From assembly GCA_039198065.1 (NCBI GenBank), contig JBCCTU010000009.1, forward strand, positions 1 to 64,000: 64,000 nt of DNA. Reading direction: 5' to 3'. The notes beneath the pieces are model-generated. The model searched no databases. It was not told the DNA's origin and was given only the letters and a program-made list of their open reading frames with translations. Below are positions 8,789 through 17,446 of the stretch, in pieces; position 1 is the first letter of the stretch, and each line of letters begins with the position of its first letter. The position numbers and the translations under genes were made by a program. Origin of the DNA: CALHVX01 sp039198065. Its GTDB lineage: Bacteria > Pseudomonadota > Gammaproteobacteria > Pseudomonadales > Azotimanducaceae.

Positions 8789-10879
8789 TTAACCGCCGAG
8801 GCGGACGGCAACCGTCGCGCGAACGGCGCGGGGTTCCAGCGGGTGGAAGTGGACGTCGGCAACACCGGCTTCCGGTTCTCCCGGGAGCCGAGACTCGTAG
8901 AAGTAGGCGATGTCGCTGTCGTCGGAGTCCAACAGATTAAACACCTCGAGGCGCAGCTCGAGCGGGCCCCGGCGATAGCTCGCACCGACGTTTACTAACA
9001 GCGAATCCTGCGAACGCACCTGATCGAACTCGTCGAGCGGCGCTTCGCCGAGATAGCGCAGTCGCAGGCTGCCGCCGAAGCCGTTGTTGAACTGAGCGTT
9101 CGCGCCGAAGGTAAGCGTTTCGGCAACCGCGCCTGGGATCTCGTCGCCCTCACTGGAGGGAACGTCGAAGCGGGCATCGGTGTTGGCGTAGTCTGCATTC
9201 AGCGCGAGCCAGTTCGTGGCCTGCCAGAACGCGCTCAGTTCGATGCCGCGGCGCTCGGATTCGGGGTTGGGTTCGGTTCCGCCCGCGTCGCCGATGAATA
9301 CCAGCTCTGAGTCGAGGTCGAGTTGAAACAGCACGGCACTCAGGTTGAACTGATCCGACACTTCCCAGCGCAGTCCGATCTCGCTGCCGTTGGAGCGGGC
9401 GAAGGGATCGACCCGGTCAGCAGGGACTCTGCGTTCTGGGTCAACGCGAATAGCAGCTCCACGGAGATCGTTCGAATGGAAACCGCGCCCCCAAGAAAGA
9501 TACGCCTCGATGCGATCACTCAGACGATAGGCCAGGTTGAGTGTTGGGCTGACTACGGAGTCGTTGCCGCTGTCGGAGTTGGCGGCGATGTTCGCGTTGA
9601 CGTCCCAATCGAGGCGATCCCAGCGCACGGCGGCGATCACTCGCAGCCGTTCCGTTGGGGCCAGTTCGACCTCGCCGTAGGTACCGAACAGAGACTGATC
9701 CACAGTGTCTTCGCGGAACGTGTTCAGGCGCGTGCGCGCGTTGGTCTGGTACAGACCAAGGTCCAGATTCAAGTCTTGATGCAGATTCGCGCCGTAGCGT
9801 AGCTCGAGCGGACGGCCAAAGGCGGAGCGTTCCAGGTTTCCCCGTACCCAGAGGCCGAGCTGGTTACGCTCATCGATCTGCTCAAACTCGTCGCCGTTGG
9901 TTTCGTCGCCAAGAAAGTAGGTGAAGTTCGAGAACAGCTCAAAGTCGGAGCGGGTCAGGTACATGCCGGTTTCAATCGCACCGAAGTCGAGTTCTGCGGT
10001 CAGCGCCTGGCGAGTACTGGCGCCGCCAAGATCGGGGTCGATGAAGCCCAGCAGATCAACCTGGCCGCTGCGAACGGCTCGGCGAGGAATCTGATCGGTC
10101 GAGCGCCATTCAGCATCGTAGCTATGGAAGCTTACCCGTCCTTCGGCGGTGCCAAGGCTGAATCGGTACGCGGCAAAAATCTTGGTCTGTTTGCCGTCCT
10201 CGTCAAGTTCCCAGGGCCCGTCGTAGCGGGTTTCATCTATGGCCAGCAGCAGCGGTGAGCCTCCCAGGTCGACGCTGCCCGCCAGCAGACCGCGTAGGTA
10301 GCCGAACTCGCCGATCGTGGTCTGAGCGATGAGCCCAGGCAACTCGTCGTAATAGTCGAAGTCCAGACTCCCGGCACTGGAGAAATCGCCGACTTCGGCG
10401 TGGTAGGGCCCCTTGCGAAATCGGGTCGTGCGCACGAGCTCGGGAATGACCGGGTTCAGATCCAGATACCCCTGGCCATGACCGTGGCTGCGCAGATTAA
10501 GTGGCACACCGTCGAGCGTCGCCGCGAAGTCCGTGCCGTGGTCGAGGTTGAAGCCGCGAAGAAAATACTGGTTCGCTTTGCCCGTACCTGAGTGCTGCGT
10601 TGCAACCATCCCAGGCACAGCTTCTGCCAATTCGCCAACCCGAAGCAGCGGGGGTACCTGGATATCTGCATAGCCAACGAGCCCTTCGGATGCCGTATGC
10701 GCGACTCCCAGTTGCTGTTCTGCACGACCGTACACCGTGAGGCTTTCTATGCTTGGCGGTGCGGCAGGTTGCAGATCCGACGTATGTGCTGCGATCTCGG
10801 GAGTCGTGCAGATCAGGCACGCGATGATGACTCGGCGCCAGGCTCGATACCCTGACACACCCCATGGAAATAACTGCAC
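8789..10879 (-). CDS. TonB-dependent outer-membrane receptor (probable metallophore receptor)
   Basis: 696 aa from a GTG at 10879, chosen because the minus strand shows AGGGGGA 5 nt before it; a TTG at 10900 would add 7 residues. Signal peptide (~1-30), plug domain (~50-180, with 'RVGELAEAVPGMVATQHSG' and 'YFLRGFNLDHGTDFAATLDG') and a 22-strand-type barrel rich in alternating aromatic residues to the C-terminus. TonB receptors import metal chelates, cobalamin or sugars across the outer membrane. It is the first gene of the leftward operon containing hydrolases, HupE-like protein, carrier protein and NRPSs, so the best guess is uptake of the peptide made there. The histidine-rich 'LRSHGHGQGYLDLN' stretch in the plug is shared by receptors of this type that I recall next to HupE/UreJ-like genes. 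Confidence 0.9.
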   Translation of the reverse strand: MQLFPWGVSGYRAWRRVIIACLICTTPEIAAHTSDLQPAAPPSIESLTVYGRAEQQLGVAHTASEGLVGYADIQVPPLLRVGELAEAVPGMVATQHSGTGKANQYFLRGFNLDHGTDFAATLDGVPLNLRSHGHGQGYLDLNPVIPELVRTTRFRKGPYHAEVGDFSSAGSLDFDYYDELPGLIAQTTIGEFGYLRGLLAGSVDLGGSPLLLAIDETRYDGPWELDEDGKQTKIFAAYRFSLGTAEGRVSFHSYDAEWRSTDQIPRRAVRSGQVDLLGFIDPDLGGASTRQALTAELDFGAIETGMYLTRSDFELFSNFTYFLGDETNGDEFEQIDERNQLGLWVRGNLERSAFGRPLELRYGANLHQDLNLDLGLYQTNARTRLNTFREDTVDQSLFGTYGEVELAPTERLRVIAAVRWDRLDWDVNANIAANSDSGNDSVVSPTLNLAYRLSDRIEAYLSWGRGFHSNDLRGAAIRVDPERRVPADRVDPFARSNGSEIGLRWEVSDQFNLSAVLFQLDLDSELVFIGDAGGTEPNPESERRGIELSAFWQATNWLALNADYANTDARFDVPSSEGDEIPGAVAETLTFGANAQFNNGFGGSLRLRYLGEAPLDEFDQVRSQDSLLVNVGASYRRGPLELRLEVFNLLDSDDSDIAYFYESRLPGEPEAGVADVHFHPLEPRAVRATVAVRLGG

Positions 10880-10920
10880 TGCTTCCCCCTGAAGACACAA
10901 TCACGCGACCGCGCTAAAGC

Positions 10921-10926
10921 AATATA
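10921..10926 (-). promoter_or_regulatory. Candidate -10 box for the TonB receptor/NRPS operon
   Basis: Minus strand reads TATATT, five of six matches to a sigma-70 -10 box, about 42 nt before the chosen GTG start. No good -35 box stands 16-18 nt upstream. No clear Fur-box-like palindrome was seen in the 105-nt gap (10880-10984). Confidence 0.3.
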
Positions 10927-10984
10927 CGGCTTGCCGCGATCGAAGTTGTGAAGCCTTTGCATCGTCGGAAGGCGCTGCTCGTGA

Positions 10985-11875
10985 TCAGGATTTGTCGAGC
11001 ATTTTTTGCCGCCAGGTCCAGCCTTCCGTTGCGCCGCTCATGTCGAACAAAACGTCTTTACGAGCGGCAAGATCTTCGTAGGACACGTCGGGTCCAAACT
11101 CGAGGTCGTCGTTGTTGAAGATTGCGCAGGTAGAGAAGCGCCCCATACCGGCCTGGACGATTCTTCCGGTAGGTGCGTCGTCGCTGCACAGCAGCAATAC
11201 GGCCGGCGTAACGAGTCTCGGATGACGCGTAGGATCCGGATCATCGGGGTTGACGTCCCGCCCCGGGATGGTGCCGATCAGTCGCGTTTCAGCCGCCGGT
11301 GCCAGGCCGTTCACGCGCACGTTTTTATTCGCACCTTCCAGCGCCAGGACGTTGATGAGGCCCAGCATCCCCATCTTCGCGGCGCCGTAGTTGGACTGTC
11401 CGAAGTTACCGTAGATGCCTGAGGTTGAACTGGTCATGACGATGCGACCGTGGTTCTTCTCCAACATGATCGGCCAGGCCGCATGGGTGACATACGCGGT
11501 GCCATTTAGGTGTACATCGATGAGCAGATCCCAGTCGTCGAGGTCAAGCTTTTTGAAGGTCTTGTCCCGCAGAATGCCGGCGTTGTTCACCAGAATGTCG
11601 ACAGTACCGAACTCTGCGACGGCGTCGTCGATGATGGACTTCGCGCCGGCGCGATCGGAAACCGACGCTTTGTTGGCAATCGCGACACCACCCGCGGCTC
11701 GAATTTCGTCAACGACCTGATCCGCCATGTCGCTGCTGCCCTTGCCGTCACCGCTGCCGCCAAGGTCGTTAACGACGACCCGGGCACCGCGGCTGGCGAA
11801 CTCGAGCGCGTGGGCTTTGCCGAGCCCCCCACCGGCGCCGGTGATTACCACCACTTTGTCTTTGAACTCGCTCAT
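10985..11875 (-). CDS. Short-chain dehydrogenase, (3R)-hydroxyacyl-CoA dehydrogenase type
   Basis: 296 aa SDR. NAD(P)-binding motif TGAGGGLG near residue 12, NNAG in 'VDILVNNAGILRD', and the catalytic YxxxK in 'SNYGAAKMG'. The length and the extra C-terminal segment ('ATEGWTWRQKMLDK') match the dehydrogenase part of multifunctional beta-oxidation enzyme type 2 (HSD17B4-like), often seen as a single SDR in bacterial acyl-CoA or steroid side-chain catabolism. It is divergent from two acyl-CoA dehydrogenase genes 152 nt away, so oxidation of a 3-hydroxyacyl-CoA made after those enzymes is a reasonable role. The exact substrate cannot be read. Confidence 0.85.
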   Translation of the reverse strand: MSEFKDKVVVITGAGGGLGKAHALEFASRGARVVVNDLGGSGDGKGSSDMADQVVDEIRAAGGVAIANKASVSDRAGAKSIIDDAVAEFGTVDILVNNAGILRDKTFKKLDLDDWDLLIDVHLNGTAYVTHAAWPIMLEKNHGRIVMTSSTSGIYGNFGQSNYGAAKMGMLGLINVLALEGANKNVRVNGLAPAAETRLIGTIPGRDVNPDDPDPTRHPRLVTPAVLLLCSDDAPTGRIVQAGMGRFSTCAIFNNDDLEFGPDVSYEDLAARKDVLFDMSGATEGWTWRQKMLDKS

Positions 11876-11991
11876 GTTTTCCCCTCAGGTTTAGTAGGCG
11901 CGTCCCGGTTGCTGCGGCCCCCATCGCGAAGGCCCGCGTTCCGAGCGCGGAGCTTTCACATTCCTTAGGCACGGCCCCCGGCCGGAATCGA

Positions 11992-11997
11992 TATACT
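11992..11997 (+). promoter_or_regulatory. Candidate -10 box for acyl-CoA dehydrogenase operon
   Basis: TATACT, five of six matches to TATAAT, lies 30 nt before the ATG at 12028 in the divergent intergenic region. No convincing -35 box was found at the usual distance. Confidence 0.25.
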
Positions 11998-12027
11998 TAG
12001 GCATCTTTGAGGGCAGAGGAAGAGCCA

Positions 12028-13236
12028 ATGGCAGAAGCAGCAGAACTGACGTCGTTCCGAAGCGACGTGCAGGCCTGGTTGAAAGACCACTTCCCCGCGT
12101 CGCTGGCGGGCAAATCGGTGGCAATGGAAGGTGGCGACGCGCTTGGGCCAGATGAGGTTCGGTGGCGTGATGCGCTGGCGGAGGCGGGTTACGGGGCGCC
12201 CACTTGGCCGAAGGAGTATGGCGGCGCGGGTCTAACCCAGCGCCACGCGCGCATTCTCGATGAAGAGATGGCGGCCGTTGGGGCCTCCAACCCGATTCCC
12301 ATGATCACGGGCATGGGGATTACCATGGTAGGCCCGACGGTGCTCGAGTACGGCACCGATGAACAAAAGCAGCGCCACCTGCCGGGCATTGCCAGCGGTC
12401 AGATCCGCTGGTGCCTTGGGCTTTCAGAGCCGAACGCGGGCTCGGATCTTGCGTCCCTAAAGACCAAGGCCGAGAGCGACGGTGACAATTTCGTGCTTAA
12501 CGGTCAGAAGATCTGGACCTCCGGTGCCGACATTTCGCAGTGGTGCGGGGCCTTGGTTCGTACCGACACCCAGGCTGCAAAACGCGATGGCATCAGCTTC
12601 GTGCTGCTGCCCATGGACCAGCCCGGGGTGGAAACCCGTCCGATCAAGTTGATTTCCGGCGCATCGCCGTTCTGCGAGACCTACTTCACCGACGCCGTGG
12701 CTGAAAAGCGCGACCTGCTCGGTCCGCTCAACGAAGGCTGGAGCGTCGTAAAGCGACTGCTGCAACACGAGCGCCAGAGTCAGACCGGTGCGCGCCCCGG
12801 CGGCGATGCCGAAAAAGTCCCGGGTATCACGGAACTGGCAAAAGACTACGTCGGGACGGCCGACGACGGACGGCTGGCGGACGCGGATCTCCGCACGCGG
12901 ATCACCGAGCACCTGATCGACAGTAAGGCCCACAACCTGACCGTCGCGCGCATTGCAGCGGAAGCTAAGGGCAACCCAGAGGTCAGCGCGGCGGCGTCGA
13001 TCATGAAGAACTCCGCAACCAAGGTTGCCCAGGGCAAGTCCGAACTGACGCTTGAAGTCATGGGTGCCAAGGGCTTGGGCTGGGAAGGTGACTTCTTCAC
13101 CGAGTACGAGTTGCGGGTGGTTCGGGATTGGTTGTTCGGCAAAGCGATCTCGATCTACGGCGGTTCCTACGAAGTGCAGAACAACATCATTTCCAAGAAC
13201 ATTCTCGGTCTCCCCGAGACGACGCAGAAGGGGTGA
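12028..13236 (+). CDS. Acyl-CoA dehydrogenase, FadE-like
   Basis: 402 aa flavoprotein catalysing alpha,beta-dehydrogenation of an acyl-CoA. The ATG at 12028 is preferred because GGAAGAG precedes it; an upstream TTG would add 7 residues. Family signatures: 'RWCLGLSEPNAGSDLASLKT' (substrate/FAD loop), 'KIWTSGADISQW', and near the C-terminus 'FGKAISIYGGSYEVQNNIIS', in which IYGGSYEVQ is the usual FAD-contacting segment. The next acyl-CoA dehydrogenase begins 4 nt downstream. Such neighbouring pairs often form a hetero-oligomer acting on steroid or branched side chains in actinobacteria and proteobacteria. Heteromer formation is inference. Confidence 0.9.
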   Translation: MAEAAELTSFRSDVQAWLKDHFPASLAGKSVAMEGGDALGPDEVRWRDALAEAGYGAPTWPKEYGGAGLTQRHARILDEEMAAVGASNPIPMITGMGITMVGPTVLEYGTDEQKQRHLPGIASGQIRWCLGLSEPNAGSDLASLKTKAESDGDNFVLNGQKIWTSGADISQWCGALVRTDTQAAKRDGISFVLLPMDQPGVETRPIKLISGASPFCETYFTDAVAEKRDLLGPLNEGWSVVKRLLQHERQSQTGARPGGDAEKVPGITELAKDYVGTADDGRLADADLRTRITEHLIDSKAHNLTVARIAAEAKGNPEVSAAASIMKNSATKVAQGKSELTLEVMGAKGLGWEGDFFTEYELRVVRDWLFGKAISIYGGSYEVQNNIISKNILGLPETTQKG

Positions 13237-13240
13237 TGCG

Positions 13241-14359
13241 ATGGCGCTTTTGAACGAAGAACAGGCGATGCTCAAGGACCAGGCCGTGGCCTGGGTAAGC
13301 GAGCAAGCGCCGGTGGCTCAGTTTCGGGCCGTTCGAGACCAGGGCGAGGGCCGGTGTTATGCCGAGCCAACCTGGCAGGCGATGGTTGATATGGGCTGGA
13401 CCGGGATTCTCGTGCCGGAGGCCTACGGGGGTTCGGACCTGGGGTACCTGACGTTTGGGTTGGTGCTCGAACAGCTCGGGCGGGAACTCACAGCGTCCCC
13501 GCTGTTTGCATCGGCGCTCGTCGGCACGACGGCGGTATTGCTTGGGGGCAACGAGGCGCAGAAGCAGCAGTGGTTGCCAAAGGTCGTCGAGGGCTCTGAG
13601 GTGCTCACGCTCGCAGTCGACGATGGTCCGCGCCATGCGCCCGATACCATTCGCTTGGCGGCGGAACCGACGGCAGACGGGTATACCCTCACCGGGGCCA
13701 AGACGTTCGTTCCGGAAGGCATGGCGGCAACCGCTTTCGTCGTCGCGGCGCGGCGCACCGATACCGGCGCAACGGTGCTGCTCCTTGTGCCCGCGGATGC
13801 AGGCGGCTTGAGCCGGTCGCGTTTGCATACCTTCGATGGTCGCGGCTACGCAAATCTCAGCTTCGAGGGCGTTGCGGTTCCCGCGGTGGCGGAGCTCGCC
13901 GAAGGCGGCGAGACGTTGCTCACCGACGTCCTCGACCGGGCCCGTGCCGGCCTCGGTGCCGAGATGCTCGGAACAGCCTCGAAGGCGTTTGATCTGACGC
14001 TCGAGTACCTCAAAACCCGCGAGCAGTTCGGGCGAATTATTGGTTCGTTTCAGGCGCTTGGTCATCGCGCAGCGGAGCTCTACACCCAACTGGAGCTGTC
14101 ACGTTCCTGCGCCGAAGCTGCGCTCCAAGCGGTCGATGCGGGCAAAGCCAACATCGCGCCCATGGCGTCGTTGTCTCAGGCAAAGGTTGGCGCGTTCCTG
14201 CACTGGATGTCGAATCAGCTGATTCAAATCCACGGGGGCATTGGCATGACCGACGACTTCGATGCGGGCTTCTATCTGAAGCGCGCTCGTGCGCTTGAAG
14301 CGCTGTACGGAAACCCGGCGTTCCACCGGGACCGCTACGCGCGACTGCTTGGCTACTAG
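13241..14359 (+). CDS. Acyl-CoA dehydrogenase, second subunit-like
   Basis: 372 aa starting at ATG 13241, 4 nt after the stop of the first acyl-CoA dehydrogenase. It has the three-domain acyl-CoA dehydrogenase layout: 'WTGILVPEAYGGSDLGYLT', then a beta domain weaker than usual ('LTGAKTFVPEGMAATAFVVA'), then the C-terminal helical domain 'LKTREQFGRIIGSFQALGH' and 'QIHGGIGMTDDFDAGFYLKR'. The pairing with the upstream paralogue suggests an alpha/beta heteromeric enzyme, with one chain carrying the catalytic base. I could not decide from sequence which chain is catalytic. The gene is followed by a good intrinsic terminator. Confidence 0.88.
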   Translation: MALLNEEQAMLKDQAVAWVSEQAPVAQFRAVRDQGEGRCYAEPTWQAMVDMGWTGILVPEAYGGSDLGYLTFGLVLEQLGRELTASPLFASALVGTTAVLLGGNEAQKQQWLPKVVEGSEVLTLAVDDGPRHAPDTIRLAAEPTADGYTLTGAKTFVPEGMAATAFVVAARRTDTGATVLLLVPADAGGLSRSRLHTFDGRGYANLSFEGVAVPAVAELAEGGETLLTDVLDRARAGLGAEMLGTASKAFDLTLEYLKTREQFGRIIGSFQALGHRAAELYTQLELSRSCAEAALQAVDAGKANIAPMASLSQAKVGAFLHWMSNQLIQIHGGIGMTDDFDAGFYLKRARALEALYGNPAFHRDRYARLLGY

Positions 14360-14375
14360 CTAGCTAAGCGGTTGG

Positions 14376-14405
14376 CGGCTGCCTGCACAGGGCAGCCGAG
14401 TTTTC
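14376..14405 (+). terminator. Intrinsic terminator after the acyl-CoA dehydrogenase pair
   Basis: CGGCTGCC, a 7-nt loop, then GGCAGCCG (8-bp perfect stem) followed by AG and TTTT, 17 nt after the stop at 14359. Confidence 0.75.
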
Positions 14406-14410
14406 GATGG

Positions 14411-14450
14411 GTCGCACCTCGGTCGCACCTCGGTCGCACCTCGGTCGCAC
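14411..14450. repeat. 11-bp tandem repeat in intergenic region
   Basis: Three perfect copies of gtcgcacctcg at 14411-14443 and a partial fourth (gtcgcac), between the terminator and the convergent GST gene. Most likely slippage expansion; far too short and uniform for a CRISPR array. Confidence 0.9.
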
Positions 14451-14493
14451 AGGGGGCACCGGCGTTTACGAAACAACACCGGGCCCGATCGGC

Positions 14494-15384
14494 TCAGCCC
14501 TTGGAACCGTCTGCAGCGGCTTCGAGTTTATCCTGCGTACGGTGCTCGAAGTCGCTGGCGTCGTGGCGCTCCCGCAGCTGTTTGTTTAACGGACCGCTGG
14601 CTCTATTCACCATGCTGCCGCGCTGGACCGCGACACGTTCGCCGACCTGTTCCGCCCAGCGATTGGCATGGGTGTAATCGTCCATCGACAGAAACTCTTT
14701 CGCGTTGTACGCCGCACCCGAGGCAACGGCCGAGTACCAGGGGTAGGCCGCGATGTCAGCGATGCTGTACGACTCGCCGTTCAGGAATTCGACGTCCGCC
14801 AATCGACGATTGAGTACATCGAACTGGCGCTTGGCTTCCATCGTGTAGCGATTGATCGCGTACTCAATTTTTACCGGTGCGTACGCGTAGAAGTGCCCGA
14901 AGCCGCCGCCGATGAACGGGGCGCCGCCCATCTGCCACATGAGCCAGGACTGCGTTTCCGCCCGCGCCGCACCGGATGCTGGCAACAACTCGCCGAACTT
15001 CTCCGCCAGGTAAAGCAGTATCGCCCCGGATTCGAACACCCGGACAGGCGGTGTGGTGCTGTGATCCATGAGCGCCGGAATTTTCGAGTTTGGATTCGCG
15101 CTAACGAACCCGCTGGAGAACTGGTCGCCCTCCATGATGTTGACGAGCCAGGCGTCGTACTCTGCGCCGCTGTGACCGAGGGCCAGGAGCTCCTCGAGCA
15201 TGATCGTTGCCTTGATGCCGTTCGGCGTGCCCAGCGAGTAAAGCTGAATAGGGTGCTTGCCCACCTTTAGCGGCTTCTCGTGGGTCGGGCCAGCGATGGG
15301 CCGGTTGATGTTGGCGAAGCGCCCACCGCTGTCCTGATCCCAGGTCCAGACTTTGGGCGGTTGGTAGCCGGCATCGTCACTCAT
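14494..15384 (-). CDS. yghU: Glutathione S-transferase, YghU type
   Basis: 296 aa from ATG 15384 ('MSDDAGYQPPKVW'). The frame is open upstream to 15621 but that extension is not conserved-looking. The N-terminal thioredoxin-like domain has 'IQLYSLGTPNGIKATIMLEE' and the SNAIL/TRAIL-type 'NPNSKIPAL', with 'FESGAILLYLAEK' for the glutathione gamma-glutamyl site. A C-terminal helical domain follows ('QMGGAPFIGGGFGHFYAYAP'). The long N-terminal tail and this last motif are typical of YghU/YfcG-like disulfide-bond reductases that bind two glutathione molecules. Probable role: thiol-disulfide or peroxide chemistry in the cytoplasm. It is convergent with the acyl-CoA dehydrogenase genes and followed at its 5' side by the same-strand aldo-keto reductase. 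Confidence 0.88.
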   Translation of the reverse strand: MSDDAGYQPPKVWTWDQDSGGRFANINRPIAGPTHEKPLKVGKHPIQLYSLGTPNGIKATIMLEELLALGHSGAEYDAWLVNIMEGDQFSSGFVSANPNSKIPALMDHSTTPPVRVFESGAILLYLAEKFGELLPASGAARAETQSWLMWQMGGAPFIGGGFGHFYAYAPVKIEYAINRYTMEAKRQFDVLNRRLADVEFLNGESYSIADIAAYPWYSAVASGAAYNAKEFLSMDDYTHANRWAEQVGERVAVQRGSMVNRASGPLNKQLRERHDASDFEHRTQDKLEAAADGSKG

Positions 15385-15481
15385 AGCAGGGCCTCTCGTG
15401 TTGGTTACGCTGTGATTTGTGGTAAAGGTTCTGGGTAAGATTTCTGGGTAAGAGTTTCGGGAAAAGGGTACCGGTAGACGC

Positions 15482-16504
15482 TTAGTCGATGCGAACCGTC
15501 GTGCGTCCACTGAAGCGCACCCGGGGTGCCATTCCAAGCACCGGGTGCGGCACGTAGGGTGCTTCGAGCGCATCAAGGTCCTCGCGGCTGAGCTGGACGT
15601 CGAGCGCGGCGATGGCGTCATCGAGATGCCGTTGCTTGCCGACTCCCACGATTGGTGTAGTGACCGCCGGCTTGCTCAGCAGCCAGGCCAGGGCCAGCTG
15701 GGCTTGCGGAATGCCGCGCGCTTCGGCCAGTCGCGCTACGGTGCCAACCACGGCTTCATCGCTCTCTTTGGTTTTTGAGTACAGGTAGCTGCCGTACTGA
15801 TCGGTCTGTGAGCGCTGTGTTTCCGTGTTCCACGGGCGCGCGAGGATGCCGCGGGCCAGCGGGCTCCAGGGCATGACGGCGATCCCCTGGTCTTCGCAAA
15901 GGGGCAGCATTTCGCGCTCTTCCTCCCGATAGATTAGGTTGTAGTGGTTCTGCATGGACACGAAGGCTTTCAGTCCACGGAGCGCTGAAACATGCAACGC
16001 TTTCATGAACTGCCAGGCGAACATCGATGACGCACCGAGGTAGCGCACGCGGCCGCTTACGACGAGGTCGGACAGGGCTTCCATCGACTCCTCGATCGGC
16101 GTGTTGTAGTCCCAGCGGTGGATCTGGAGTAGATCGACGTAGTCAGTGCCAAGGCGCTTCAGACTGTCGTCGACGGCCTGAAACAGGGCTTTGCGGGACA
16201 AACCGCCGGCGTTGGGGCCGTTGCGCCAGGGACCGTAGGCCTTGGTGGCAATAACGACCTCGTCGCGATGCGCGAAGTCCTTCAAAGCCCGGCCGACGAT
16301 CTCTTCCGAGGATCCGTCGGAGTACACGTTGGCGGTATCGAAGAAATTAATGCCCGCTTCGAGAGCTTGGCGAATCAACGGTCGGCTCTCGTCCTCGGAC
16401 AGCGTCCAGGCATGGGTGCCTCGACCGCCCTCGCCATAGGTCATGCACCCGAGACAGATGCGGGACACCTGGAGGCCCGTGTTACCGAAATTGACGTAGT
16501 GCAT
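15482..16504 (-). CDS. Aldo/keto reductase
   Basis: 340 aa from ATG 16504 ('MHYVNFGNTGLQVSRICLG', the standard AKR N-terminus). The catalytic tetrad is visible: Asp and Tyr in 'FFDTANVYSDGSSEE', Lys in 'VVIATKAYGP' and His in 'YVDLLQIHRWD'. It reduces aldehydes or ketones with NADPH in the family (AKR11/12-like, YajO/Tas group). It is transcribed divergently from the enoyl-CoA hydratase gene at 16621 and towards the GST gene. Substrate is unknown. Confidence 0.88.
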   Translation of the reverse strand: MHYVNFGNTGLQVSRICLGCMTYGEGGRGTHAWTLSEDESRPLIRQALEAGINFFDTANVYSDGSSEEIVGRALKDFAHRDEVVIATKAYGPWRNGPNAGGLSRKALFQAVDDSLKRLGTDYVDLLQIHRWDYNTPIEESMEALSDLVVSGRVRYLGASSMFAWQFMKALHVSALRGLKAFVSMQNHYNLIYREEEREMLPLCEDQGIAVMPWSPLARGILARPWNTETQRSQTDQYGSYLYSKTKESDEAVVGTVARLAEARGIPQAQLALAWLLSKPAVTTPIVGVGKQRHLDDAIAALDVQLSREDLDALEAPYVPHPVLGMAPRVRFSGRTTVRID

Positions 16505-16620
16505 GACGACTCCTTTGATCGCTGGCGACGCTACGCATTTGCCTCTCATGACACAAGCTGGGATCGTCCTGAGGCGGCCGGCGCGTCGCCGGGTCGTCAC
16601 CAGCGGAGAGGTACGCAGGG

Positions 16621-17409
16621 TTGAACAAACGATTTGGGGATGTCGAGGTCCGGCTGGAATCGGGGCATGTCGCGACGGTGGAGCTCAGACGTCCACCGAA
16701 CAACTTCTTCGATGAGGCGTTGATCGACAGCATTGCGAGTGCCTACGAATGGCTCGATGACGAGCCGCAGTGTCGTGCGATCGTGCTCGCGGCCGAAGGG
16801 AAACACTTTTGCGCCGGCGCTGATTTCTCAAGTTCAACGCGCCAGGCGACCGTGGACCGGGACCCCGACGCGGAGCATCCACTCTATCGGCACGCCGTGC
16901 GGCTGTTTGCTACTGCAAAACCGGTCGTCGCAGCAGTGCAGGGTGCGGCGGTCGGAGGTGGGTTCGGACTTGCCCTGTCGGCCGACTTTCGTTTTGCCTC
17001 GCCTTCTGCCCGCTTTACTGCCAATTTCGTAAAGCTTGGCTTCAGTCCCGGCTTTGGTCTCACCCACACGCTTCCGCGCCTCGTTGGGGAGCAAGCGGCG
17101 CTCGACCTGTTTCTCACCGGCCGACGGGTTGCGGGAGACGAAGCCGCGACGCTGGGACTGGTTGATCGACTGGTTGACGCCGATGCATTGCGCGACGAGG
17201 CGTTGGCCTACGCCCGGAGCATCGCCGAAAACGCGCCGCTCGCGCTGCTTTCGGTTCGTCGTTCGCTTCGTGGAGACCTTGCGGCCGCCGTCAAGGTGGC
17301 TACGGATCATGAAGCTCGGGAACAGCACCGGTTACAGCAGACGGACGATCACCGCGAGGGTGTACAGGCGGTCGCCGAGCGGCGGCCGGGAAACTTCAGC
17401 GGTCGTTAA
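16621..17409 (+). CDS. Enoyl-CoA hydratase/isomerase family protein
   Basis: 262 aa from a TTG at 16621, with GAGAGG about 9 nt upstream; no ATG is better placed. Crotonase-fold signatures: 'GKHFCAGADFSS' (oxyanion hole) and 'AAVQGAAVGGGFGLALSADFRFA' (second oxyanion loop), followed by 'FSPGFGLTHTLPRLVG'. It would hydrate or isomerise an enoyl-CoA in the cytoplasm. At the second catalytic position, where classical hydratases have Glu, the segment 'LGFSPGFGLTHTLPR' lacks a clear acid, so isomerase, hydrolase or other crotonase chemistry is possible. It is convergent with another crotonase-family gene at 17447. Confidence 0.85.
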   Translation: MNKRFGDVEVRLESGHVATVELRRPPNNFFDEALIDSIASAYEWLDDEPQCRAIVLAAEGKHFCAGADFSSSTRQATVDRDPDAEHPLYRHAVRLFATAKPVVAAVQGAAVGGGFGLALSADFRFASPSARFTANFVKLGFSPGFGLTHTLPRLVGEQAALDLFLTGRRVAGDEAATLGLVDRLVDADALRDEALAYARSIAENAPLALLSVRRSLRGDLAAAVKVATDHEAREQHRLQQTDDHREGVQAVAERRPGNFSGR

Positions 17410-17446
17410 CTCGCCGGGTTTCCTCAACCACTGCCCGCGGCGGTGC

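Noticed and set aside
14411..14450. CRISPR-like repeats (also 18346-18405 and 55821-55850)
   Set aside because: Units are 10-15 bp and directly adjacent, with no spacers; plain tandem repeats.
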